Part shown: piece by piece, positions 55,301 through 64,000 of the stretch
Position numbering within the stretch: the first letter of the stretch is position 1
Layout of the letters: every line of letters begins with the position of its first letter
Source of the DNA: Azolla caroliniana
Taxonomy: Eukaryota > Polypodiophyta
Length of the DNA stretch: 64,000 nucleotides
Reading direction: 5' to 3'
Assembly: GCA_043228905.1 (NCBI GenBank)
Contig: JBHGNT010000014.1
Location: 10,912,001 to 10,976,000, forward strand
The notes under the pieces: generated by a model
The model's input: only the letters and a program-made list of their open reading frames with translations
Told to the model about the DNA's origin: nothing
Databases searched by the model: none
Translations under genes and position numbers: made by a program

Positions 55301-56386
55301 GTTAGTATTAAATGGATGCTAGGTACTGTTGGTCGAAAACATAGTACTATTTATCTTTTAATAAGTGTAGAGTGTTCTCAATGGATACGTTGTGCTATGC
55401 TTTGTTTTGTATTTGTACTAAATCAGTATTAATGGAAGTGTAGTACTCTCAATTGACAACATAGTACTAATTTTGTTGGAAACCTAAGATACCAAAGCAG
55501 GTATTTCTCCTTATTCAATATTCGTATGCAATGGAATTACTTCGGGTCTGGACATGGAAAAGGAGAGCATGATGGCGCGGGGGCTGTGATCAAACGTGCC
55601 CTTACAAGTGAGCAGTTGGATAATAATGGTGCTAAGTTACAAAATGCACATAATGTTGTGCAGTGGCTAACATGGAAGATGTCAAATGATGGTAAGAACA
55701 GATTGTTTGTTGAAGTTCGCGCTGATGAGGTTGATAGAACTAAATCATATGGTTGTAAAACCATGAAAGGCACACGCAACACCCATTGTGTATTAGGGTT
55801 TAGCCGCAAGGACACAACACAATTGTTACTCCGTAGTTTATCATGCTTTTGTTCCATGTGTCTAGATGAAGCTTGGGATAAATGCATCAACCTATCAATC
55901 GTGGAGCCCTGGAAGCTATAGAAGCTTGAGCCTGAACGACAAGATGATATTGAAGAGGATGTGCATTCAAACGATATTGTATACTACAACCAAAATCAAG
56001 ACTTGGCAGTTTTATTGGAAGTTGGAGATCATTTTGCAGTGCTCAAATATCCTCAGAATGAAGATTTAGAAGACTACTACATTGTGGTGTGCAAGCAAGG
56101 AAAGGCATTATTGAAAGAAGTGGTGAGGGATGGTTGGGGCAACAATTTCAACGTTGGTGAGTCTGTCGTGTATGGAAACTATTATGCAAAGTTGCCGCAG
56201 TGCAAGAACACATATGCATTACGAAAAGAAGCAGCCATCGCCATAATCTACGCTAATGCCATTCTTGCGATCAAATTCAATATGACTCAAGCAAAGCACA
56301 AGGTTAAGGGATACAACACTGTTTACAAGGTCCCCCAAGAGGTTCATGAGCACATATTAGGGGAGGTCTCTCTATTTAATGCTTGA
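52311..56386 (+). pseudogene. Transposase-like gene of T (three exons)
   Basis: Exons are 52311-52936, 53029-53976 and 55501-56386, with consensus GT-AG introns that join in frame (MTE|TELYMNF; FIAR|YFSLFN). The N-terminal part has a helix-turn-helix-like stretch (KVALALGIQRRNLRKHHR). Then come FRKFQGLKPFYV, a Cys-rich segment (CEWHRRTCLLRTCKVCP), DFAENYTFKVQNEVQSMHW, WSDGAASQFKAARSFYF and GHGKGEHDGAGAVIKRAL. Asp in DFAENY and Asp in WSDG are candidate catalytic residues; the third is unknown. A C-terminal domain follows (VGDHFAVLKYP). Breaks: frameshifts near 52480 and 53290, TAG at 55919-55921. Similar motif strings occur, from memory, in uncharacterised animal and plant proteins. Confidence 0.72.
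53977..55500 (+). repeat. Intron of the T transposase gene filled with ~122-148-bp tandem repeats
   Basis: Donor GTAATT at 53977 and acceptor AAGCAG at 55500. CTCCATAGACACATTGTACT recurs at about 54302, 54425, 54571, 54692 and 54840. Spacing alternates near 122 and 147 bp because some units carry an extra TGTACTATGTTGTGT block. GTACTA and AGTACT words are very frequent. Later units are diverged. Confidence 0.85.
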
Positions 56387-56394
56387 AAGTCACC

Positions 56395-57304
56395 ATATCA
56401 ATACATTGTACCAGAAAACTGAAAAACATCCACTTGGAGTTAACTATTAATTTTGATGATTGACAAATGAATTGATATATTTCGTCTTTCTTCCAAAGTG
56501 TTTATGCCTCTCAACCACTTGTACTTATCTTTCATAATTTATTAGTTGTTGTCAATAGGACTTGGATTTCTTCATTGCCGATATTGCTCATGTTTCCTGA
56601 TGTTATTTGAGCATAGGAGTTTTGCAGAGCCATGTTAAAATGAGTAAAAATATTGTATATCTTCTTGATAAAGTCTAGATTCATAAGAGTTGGTGTGTCC
56701 TCTGTTGGCACATAAATCTACTCTTCTTTTGCTACCAAGAGAAGATTGTTAGTTGAATTCATTAAAGACTTTAATATTGTAAGATTTTCTACTGTAAGTT
56801 CATTCTTCAAAGGGGGCGATGAATTCTATGAAGACAACAGAGAAAATTATTCTCTCAGAATCCTTTTTTGTTTCATGATATGTCCTGTGAAGCCATCTGA
56901 GTTTTAACTTCTTGTATATAAGTCCTGAATATCCAGGCTATGGATTTTAAAGTACAGACCTTCCTTTCCTTAACAAAATAATCCAACTCCTGAAACAATA
57001 ATTTGTGATAGCTCAAAAAGGTAAGTGTTTCCTTACTACTGTTAGTGGATGGTTCATCCTTTGGGATGATATCATCAAAATATGGCCCACATTGCTTCAA
57101 CAATTTGCACACATTCTGGTTACCCTCCAAATGGGATTGATGAAACAGTCTATACTTCAGTATATCTTCAATAACACCTGATATTTTCTGTTTCTCATCA
57201 TCAACACCTGAAAACCTAAATTTTCCTAGCAAGCTAAGAAGACTTTCAAGCATTTTATCTACAATAGACTGAAAGACTTTGCGAAGATTAGGAGATGATC
57301 TCAA
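56395..57304 (-). pseudogene. Possible captured host-gene fragment inside T
   Basis: The minus strand has an open stretch of 143 codons (57304-56873) with ordinary, non-repetitive composition (FQSIVDKMLESLLSLLGKF; LSYHKLLFQELDYFVKERK). Further coding-like sequence reads NELTVENLTILKSLMNS and NLDFIKKIYNIFTHFNMAL (about 56800-56600) after an apparent break. It is not related to the two transposon genes that I can see. A helical-repeat nucleolar-type protein is conceivable, but I do not recognise it. Confidence 0.4.
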
Positions 57305-57553
57305 AAAAGAAACAAAACGTTGTAAAATAAGAATACTTAGATCAAAAAGTATATTCCCATTGTTTTTTATATATGTTCACAAGCAAAATACAGAAGCAAT
57401 CCTTAAACATGAACTTGATTTCACACTGGTATAACTATTTCAGATTCATGAACTGGATTTTTGACATTGGCAATTGAAACAGTATTTTGGTATCCAAATA
57501 GTTCAATTTCAGACATCACTAACAACTAAAGTTCAAGTACAATCGAAAGACAA
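57305..57553. other. Spacer between the captured fragment and the second T gene
   Basis: AT-rich sequence without an ORF. It would hold the 3' end of the minus-strand gene. No clear signal. Confidence 0.4.
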
Positions 57554-60500
57554 TCATGCACTAGAGGGTAACTTGGCCGATCTTGTAATGCGCTTGTTGT
57601 TGGTGCCAGATTTTTCTGATTTTACATTCTTCTTTATCTTAAAGCCTTTAGGTATGAGCTGACTAAGTGGCACTTCATCATCAGAGGCATCCGAGACAGG
57701 CGTGGATGCGCGGGCACCTTGTACTGGTGGCAAGTTGGAGAGAGCAACTATGTTTTCTGCAACTGCAATGCTTGTACACAAATCCACAAAGGTGTTGTCG
57801 ATAGACAAATTATCACTCATCTCTTGAATGCTTGTACTCCTAGCGATCTTTATTGCCCTATCATCATCACCGATGCCTATACACTCGTTCTTATTAGACT
57901 CCTGTATATGGACCGTGGCAGTAGTCATGGTCAACTCCTCTTGTACGGTGGATGTCACCTCATTCTTAAGACAACGTGTACCTGCTTGGGTGGTCGTTAT
58001 TGCCTGGTCCTCTTGGGTGATGCTAGTATGCTCGCTCTGAGTACAATTAGGTCCCCCTTCATTAGTAACGTTGTTCGCTCTACACTCCTCATGGGATTCT
58101 GTACAATCAGGCTTATCTTCAGGGAAAACGATGTTCTTTCCACGATCCTCATGGGCTTCACAAGACACTACTAGCACATTCTCGGTACAATCAAGCTCCT
58201 CTTCAGTACTTGCCATATTCTTTCCACACTCTTCATGGCCTTCAATCTTCTCTTCAGTACTTGCCATATTCTTTCCACACTCCTCATAGGCTTCTTTAGA
58301 CATAGTGTTGTTTGTACATGCCAACTGCTCTTCACATATGAATGCTTCGTTTTTCTCACAATCCTCATGTGTGGAAGATGTGCTTCCAGAGTCTGCCTCC
58401 GTGCAAAGGTTAATTTGATTCTGACTCTGACCAGAATCTGACTCTGCACTTGTGCTCCATGAAATTCCCGATTCATTTGATTGCAGTTGGGAATCAGACT
58501 GCTCTTGTAAACCTAATTAATGGGATTCCAAAGAATATTGGTATCAACTCACATACTCAAAAGTTTGCAAACAATGAACATAGGATTTAGGGCCACATTT
58601 TTACCTAATGTTACATCGTCATACTGTACAGCCGTAGATACCCCATTGCAAGTGGTGGGCTCGATCATCTTCTCCACAACATCTAGGTGCTCAACAGTGT
58701 TGTTATGATCTATAATAACAACAAAAATAGGGTTATTATGAGGTAAATCATTGTTTTCAAAGTCTGGCTTTTGACGTGTACCTGGGAGTGTGATAAATTC
58801 GTCTTCATGATCAGGTTTTAGACTCGTATCTCCGTCACCAAATATCATTTCATCATCAGCTAGTAACACAAGTACATGGTATTAGACAATGGATTAGGTT
58901 GACAATGCTCTGGACAGATGAGAACTTATATGACTCACCATTGCATTCAACTTTGCCTTTCTTGCCGTTTCCATACAACATTCTTGCAACATTTCTCTTC
59001 TTACTGGGCTCTATTTGTAAAGAAATTGCATTTGTCTTCTTAGTGGGCTCTATTTCTTGATGTTGACCGGAGCTTGGGGAATTTGTTTGTAGAAGCATAT
59101 GTTCCACTGCTCCAATGGCCCTTCTCATACATTCATCCTCATCATAAAAATCATAGGTTATTGGTAATGATGGTCCCTAAACCTTGGAATGTGCAACAGA
59201 TATTGAGGGTTTAGGCACAGGGGCTGGTTGTTCCATTACCTTCCCTGGCATGGAGTTGCTTGACACTACAACATTCATTGCAAGAAACAAAAAAACCTTG
59301 AATGTTAGTACCATCATCTAAAATATATAATGTAGGTCGCAAGAGCTGCTTCCCATTTTACACAATGTACCAATCATGAACAATGTACTACTCACATAGT
59401 TCCTAAATTACTGAACTAGTACTAATAAGGAACACTGTACTGCTCACTTAGTTCCCAATTTACACAAGTAGTACTAATCATGCACAATATACTACTCACT
59501 TAGTTAGCAAATTACACAAGGAGTACTAATCCCGAACAATGTACCACTGACTTAGTCAAATTACACAATTAGTACTAATCCTGAACAATGTACTACTCAA
59601 CAATGTACCACTGACTTAGTCAAATTACACAATTAGTACTAATCCTACAAAATGTACTACTCACTTATTTTCTAGATTACTGATCTAGTACTAGTAAGGT
59701 ACAAAACTAGTACTAATAAGGAACAAAGTACTACTCAGTTCCCAAATTACAAAACTAGTATTAATCATGAGCAATGTACTAGTAACTTAGTTCACAAAGT
59801 ACAGAACTAGTACTAATCATGAACCATGTAGTACTTACTAAGTACTAATCTAACAAATGTAGATTGGTATTTTGCACACAAGTAATACTAAACATGATAT
59901 GTGTTCTACACACCTAGTTACATAACTTGTACTAATTACACCAACAGTATTAATCTTGAACAGTATTAGTACTAAACGTGATATGTGTTTGACACACCTC
60001 ATTTCCAAATTACAATAATTGTACTATTATTCAGCAATTTACTATACACCTTGTTCCCAAATTACATTACTAGTACTAATTCCCAAGTTACACAAACAAT
60101 ACTAACAGTCAACAGTGTACTATAAGTATAGTGTTTATTAAACTAATACTAGGCAAGTTGCAATATAGATTGGACGATGTTGTACCTGGTTCCCTTTTAG
60201 TTCTACTAATTCTGGAAAATATCCCTTCAACTACACATACCAATTATATATTAAGAGTACTGCCAATACTAACCCACATAATTAGGGTTCCACATAATAG
60301 TTGTTAGAGATTACACTAAATTTGAAGTATGAATTGTGGCATACACTAGTTCTAGTCCAAATGTTAATTGACATCATATAATACAAACAATAGAATAGTA
60401 GAGCCACATACCGTACGGGTGTACTTTTAAACCCCAAGCATAGTACCACTCAGCCGCAATTGTAGTTTTACAGTCCATACATGTATTCTCTTTCTCAAAA

Positions 60501-61317
60501 TGATACTTAGCACATAGCACATGATATGTGTGGAAGCATGGTGTAATCACAACATCCATAGCCTCCAGATTCGAATCCGAGGCCACAAAATATACACCTG
60601 GAAGATTGCAAACACAAGTTATAATATATTAGCTGCTCACTTATTTATACCAGAGAAGTAGAAATAAATAACTTTTAAAGCCAATACCGTGATATAGCTA
60701 TACTAATAATGGTACTTTCTATACCACTTGGGTGCTCAATTACAAATGGACACAAAGTATCAAAACCATTTTGTTTTAAATCCTGCATCAAGCATGCAAG
60801 GTTCTTAGAATGCAACTTTAAGGCTGACAACTTATTATCTATTTCTTCATGTGCATTCCTGCAAGTATCAAGGTCTCTCATCTATGAACCTAATTGAGTG
60901 CCCATATTGTTCAGCTCTTTCTTCAACTCCTCTTTCAACACCTCACTTTTCTGAATTTTGGATTGTCGATGCAATCCATTCATATGTAGTTTTTATTGAA
61001 GAAAATTTCTTTTCTGCGTGTATCTCAGCTGATTTAACTGCTTCCAAATCAGCAAGTAGTGTTTGTATTCTTGAGCTCATAGAAGCTATGCAACCGGCCA
61101 TCATCTGTTCATGCTTTTCAGTCATTGTGGCCCGTACCTTTGCCTCTAGAACTTGGTGGACAGGTGTTATAGCTAGAATATCCACATGAGAGGTTCCAGA
61201 TGACTTCAAGCTAGTGTTGGTATTGGAGGACCCTTTGTAATGTTCTGACCGGTGCCGATTAACAAGCATACACAAGGAAGGAAAATCAACAACACATACA
61301 ACGAGCAGGGGAAACAA
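57554..61317 (-). pseudogene. Second gene of T (five exons): coiled coil, zinc-binding segment, low-complexity tail
   Basis: Inferred minus-strand exons: 61317-60725, 60597-60412, 59265-58939, 58859-58605 and 58512-57554, each bounded by GT-AG. Exon 1 is coiled coil (HEQMMAGCIASMSSRIQTLL; EEIDNKLSALKLHSKNL). Exon 2 has a Cys/His pattern CFHTYHVLCAKYHFEKENTC then MDC, RING- or PHD-like in spacing. Exons 3-5 are polar and acidic with repeats (EECGKNMASTEE) and a basic end (GFKIKKNVKSEKS). A frameshift near 60945, a TAG near 60882 and one near 59177 damage it. It may be a DNA-binding or accessory protein, as the second proteins of Mutator and CACTA elements are; that is analogy only. Confidence 0.6.
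59266..60411 (-). repeat. Intron of the second T gene with GTACTA-rich tandem repeats
   Basis: From about 59340 to 60140 short units such as AGTACTAATCATGAACAATG, then TACTACTCACTTAGTTCC, recur at about 45-65 bp with much variation. GTACTA is the common word, as in the transposase intron, but the longer units differ. Confidence 0.8.
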
Positions 61318-61840
61318 AAATCCGCACGTATACAGAGTTCAGAGATCGAACCTGGCATAGAGGGGAACACAAGAACAGCTACGCGGGGAAACAGAGAATC
61401 GAAGGTGGAGTGAGAGAGAGAAACAGAAAGAAGGAAAGAAACAGAGCTTCGAAGGTGGAGTGAGAGAGAGAAAGAGAGAGATAGACCTGTAATAGATATG
61501 TCTTCTTTCTTTAACTTTCTGCCACTGTTTGTCTGACAACTTCGAGACAGAAGAGAGAGAGAGAGAGAGAGACATACCAATTGACACGTTCGAATACCCA
61601 TACCAGAGAGAGAGAGAGAGAGAGATACTGAGACTGACCAACTGTCACAATGGATACCTTCTCCAGGTGTGCTTTCGTACAACTCTACCTAGGAGACTGG
61701 GGCAACAATTAATGTATTAAATATGGCCTAGGGACATTTCGAGTGTGACGTATAATATCTTTGTGCATTCGAGTGTGACGTAATGAATTTGTTTTTTGTT
61801 TTTTGAAATTTATTTACAATTTTTAATGTTTATTTTCTTC
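61318..61840. other. Right subterminal region of T
   Basis: GA/CT microsatellites (AGAGAGAGAGA near 61550-61622), duplicated GAGAATCGAAGGTGGAGTGA / GAGCTTCGAAGGTGGAGTGA (61390-61465) and an AT-rich tail with GTGACGTAATGA repeated (61743-61785). It probably includes the promoter of the minus-strand gene. Confidence 0.55.
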
Positions 61841-61903
61841 TTCGATTTAGTACTAAATTTTTGGCCAAAAGTTGGTACACCATAGCATGCTTCGACCCAG
61901 CTA
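61841..61903 (-). repeat. Right terminal inverted repeat of T
   Basis: The reverse complement starts TAGCTGGGTCGAAGCATGCT then ATGGTGTACCA, then CTTTTGGCCAAAAATTTAG. The right flank is TTAGCTAATT, which is Copia J LTR sequence. Confidence 0.87.
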
Positions 61904-62142
61904 TTAGCTAATTAGGTAGTAGTGGACATAAAGGTGAAACAACTATTTAGCTATGCATAGCTATTTAGCTACTAGCAGCTAATTAGTTACTGGCAGCAAA
62001 TTAGCTGCATATATAAGTCACTTATGTACTTAGGTAAAAAGCAAGAGTAGTAAGTGAGAGTAGAGAAGAAGAACAGAAAAACTGACGAGAGCGAGTTGAG
62101 CTCTATGTGTAATGAAATAGAAGCTTTTTGGTTTGCTGCACA
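61904..62142 (+). repeat. Remainder of the 3' LTR of Copia J
   Basis: Contains repeated TAGCTATTTAGCTA-type words, TATA CATATATAAG near 62010 and an end near TTTGCTGCACA. The right boundary is approximate. Confidence 0.65.
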
Positions 62143-62657
62143 GAGGTAAGTCTCCTTCCCCTTCCCCTTTTTGTCTTGAGCACTAAACGATCCAGCACAT
62201 CTATTAGAGATCTAAGTACTAAAGTAAGCTTAAGATAAGGATAAACAAATGATAGATAGAAAGGAGAAAGAGAAAGAAGGGTGCCGATCCACCCGACCAC
62301 CCCCGAGAGAAGGGATCGAGATGGACTCGAGCCTCGATCGGCGTCCCATACCACCGCCATGGCGTCGAGTCGTACCTGGTGCTGGCGCGCTCGCTACAAG
62401 AGTTGACCCACCACAAGAGCAGAGTCTCGATGTAGTCAAAAAGATGCTGAAATGAGGGTAGCTAGGCCTCTTATTTATAGCGATACCCAAGGCCTCCAAG
62501 CAAGTTCACACTTGACCTAATGGGTTGTCTCAATCCCGAGGATTAAAAGTAATCCTCCCTTTCTTTACACTCTCGTTTAACCCTCACACTTATCCACGTG
62601 TATAGAATACTACGGTAAATTCTCACCACGGGATATTAAATGGTCATGCCCGTAACA
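62143..62657 (-). repeat. 3' LTR of chromodomain Gypsy element L (left limit uncertain)
   Basis: On minus it starts TGTTACGGGCATGACC at 62657 after the polypurine tract AAAGAGGGGGAGTA. TATA GCTATAAATAAGAGGCC lies near 62470-62485. The CA end cannot be fixed; it lies between about 62143 and 62180. Confidence 0.72.
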
Positions 62658-62673
62658 TACTCCCCCTCTTTAA

Positions 62674-64000
62674 AACATTGCACTCTTGCAATGGAAAGTT
62701 AGGGAAATTAGTTCTGAGAGTATTTTCGCGTTCCCATGTGGCATCTTTTATTGATTTATCCATCCATTTTATTTTAAATTCTCGGATTTCTTTAGTACGT
62801 AATTTTTTTGTTTTAACATCGAGAATTCTTTCTGGTACATTTGGTTTAGAAGATAATTCTTCAGAAGTAACCAGAGTTTCAGTTGTAACTGTATTGTCGC
62901 CAAAACCTAGAAGTTCTTTTAGACGACTCACATGGAAGACTAGATGAATTCCAACACCATCGGGAAGAGCAAGACGATAGGCTGATGACCTAATGCGTTT
63001 GACGACTATAAAAGGTCCACAAAACCGTGGGGCTAACTTAGTGCACTTACCCGTAGACAATGTCTTAGAATTGTGAGGTACACGCAAAAATACCTTCTGT
63101 CCAGGGTTGAATACATGAGGTTGCCTATGATGATTGGCATAAAAACGCGCTCTATCTTGAGCTGTTTTTATATTATCTCGTGCAATATGCAACATGTCTT
63201 GCATATCCCGAAGAAAGTTTTGCGTACTTCGCAACTCATCATGATGTATATTAACATCAATCGGGGCTCGTGGCTGAAAACCATACATCAACATAAAAGG
63301 ACTATATCACGTCGACGTATGCTTGGAGCTGTTATAAGCAAACTCCAAAATTGGGAGATAACGTTCCCATTTTGTTGGTTTTGCACCAACGTATGCTCGA
63401 AGCATGTCCTCAATAATTTGATTTACTCGTTCTGTTTGTCCATCAGATTGAGGATGATCCGTGGAGCTCATGCTCAACATAGTTTCTAACTTCTTAAAGA
63501 CTTGCGTCCAGAAGTCACTAGTAAACTTTGGATCTCGATCACTCACGATATCCATCGATAACCCATAAAAACGAAACAATTCGTCAACGAATTGGTAAGC
63601 CAATTCAGGAGCTGTTACTGTGGTTTTAGTAGCAATAAATCTGGCCATTTTAGTTAGTCGATTAACAACAACCCAGATGGCATCATGACCTTTTTGGGTG
63701 CGAGGAAGGCTAACCATAAAATCCATGGATATAATTTCCCACTTATTATTGGGAATGTCCAAGGGATGTAAAAGTCATGCGGCTTTAAGTCGCTCGGCTT
63801 TGTTAACCTGACACTGGTGACAATTAGCCACATAGTTATGTATGTCAGGATGCATCTTAGGCCAATAAAATTGAGTGGAGATGAGAACGAGTGTACGATG
63901 TATTCCAGGGTGCCCTGCTAAGGGTGCATCATGGCATTCAAAAAGAATCCTCTTTTTGACCTCGGGTAAATCTGGAACACAAACCTTCCCATTACGGTAG
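62674..64000 (-). pseudogene. Integrase and chromodomain of Gypsy element L (partial)
   Basis: From the right edge: HHCC zinc finger (HDAPLAGHPGIHRTL, CHQCQVNKAERLK), integrase core with SMDFMVSLP, VSDRDPKFTSDFW and HPQSDGQTERVNQ, then the GPFIVVKRI segment. A chromodomain (PERILDVKTKKLR, FKIKWMDKS, ATWERENTL) ends at the stop about 15-20 nt before the 3' LTR. TGA codons at 63775-63777 and 63307-63309 interrupt an otherwise single frame. The chromodomain would have guided integration to marked chromatin. Confidence 0.92.

Larger units (their letters stand above)
51324..61903. mobile_element. DNA transposon T (10.58 kb) with terminal inverted repeats and two convergent genes
   Basis: Both ends read inward TAGCTGGGTCGAAGCA, then GCTA and GGTGTACCA, matching over about 31 bp with two C/T differences; a further TTTGGCCA block is shared just inside. 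Between them lie a plus-strand three-exon transposase-like gene (52311-56386) and a minus-strand five-exon gene (57554-61317). AT-rich composition and GT-AG introns set it apart from the GC-rich LTR elements. It interrupts the Copia J LTR. Frameshifts and stops in both genes suggest this copy is inactive. I cannot place it in a named superfamily. Confidence 0.82.
49591..62142 (+). mobile_element. 5'-truncated Ty1/Copia element J, 3' LTR split by transposon T
   Basis: RT and RNase H at 49600-51213 are followed by the polypurine tract GCTTGAGGGGGAG and an LTR starting TGTTGAGAAGC at 51268. The LTR breaks off at 51323, where the left terminal repeat of T begins. It resumes at 61904 with U3, a TATA (CATATATAAG near 62010) and R/U5 to about 62142. 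The gag, protease and integrase part is absent on the left. Confidence 0.85.

Noticed and set aside
61206-61682. Ser/Leu-rich minus-strand ORFs near the right end of T
   Set aside because: They arise from GA/CT microsatellites and are not part of a splice-consistent model.

Overview
The window looks like intergenic heterochromatin of a land plant with a large, repeat-rich genome. Nearly every base belongs to a transposable element, most of them inserted into one another. Plant-type Ty3/Gypsy and Ty1/Copia polyproteins, tRNA-iMet primer sites and GT-AG introns all point to a plant. The species cannot be named, and no intact host gene, tRNA or rRNA is visible. Elements are labelled here for cross-reference.

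Layout, left to right. G1 (1-8326, minus) is a Ty3/Gypsy element of Tat-like type with gag, protease, RT, RNase H, integrase and a long accessory ORF 3' of integrase; it runs off the left edge. G3 (8327-26450, minus) is an older, related Gypsy element split by Copia A (9261-14913, duplication ATCTG) and by Gypsy G2 (16944-23531, a sister copy of G1 with its integrase deleted). A tandem array with an ~84-bp unit (26580-27125 and 36610-37262) is split by Copia C (27126-36128, duplication GAACG). Copia C carries a non-autonomous Gypsy derivative F (27434-30624, duplication GTAAC) in its 5' LTR and a composite insertion in place of part of gag. Copia fragment E (37571-39152) and degraded minus-strand Copia pieces (39153-41864) follow. 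The 3' LTR of another minus-strand element (K) is split by the nearly intact Copia D (42209-47929, duplication GTATT). A minisatellite-rich interval leads to Copia J (about 49590-62142).

The most unusual object is T (51324-61903, 10.58 kb), a DNA transposon sitting inside the 3' LTR of Copia J. It has about 31-bp terminal inverted repeats and two convergent multi-exon genes. The plus-strand gene carries motifs DFAENY, WSDGAASQFK and GHGKGEHDGAGA, which I recall from a widespread but poorly described eukaryotic transposase-like family. The minus-strand gene encodes a coiled coil, a Cys/His zinc-binding segment and a low-complexity tail. Each gene has an intron packed with minisatellite rich in the word GTACTA. 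A possible captured host-gene fragment lies between the genes. The window ends in a minus-strand chromodomain Gypsy element, L (about 62150-64000).

The nesting gives relative ages: G3 is older than G2 and A; C is older than F; K is older than D; J is older than T. Most coding regions are broken. Many stop codons are CAG to TAG changes, as expected from decay at methylated CHG sites. Copia A and D, and Gypsy G1 and G2, are related pairs, so each copy helps show what its partner has lost.
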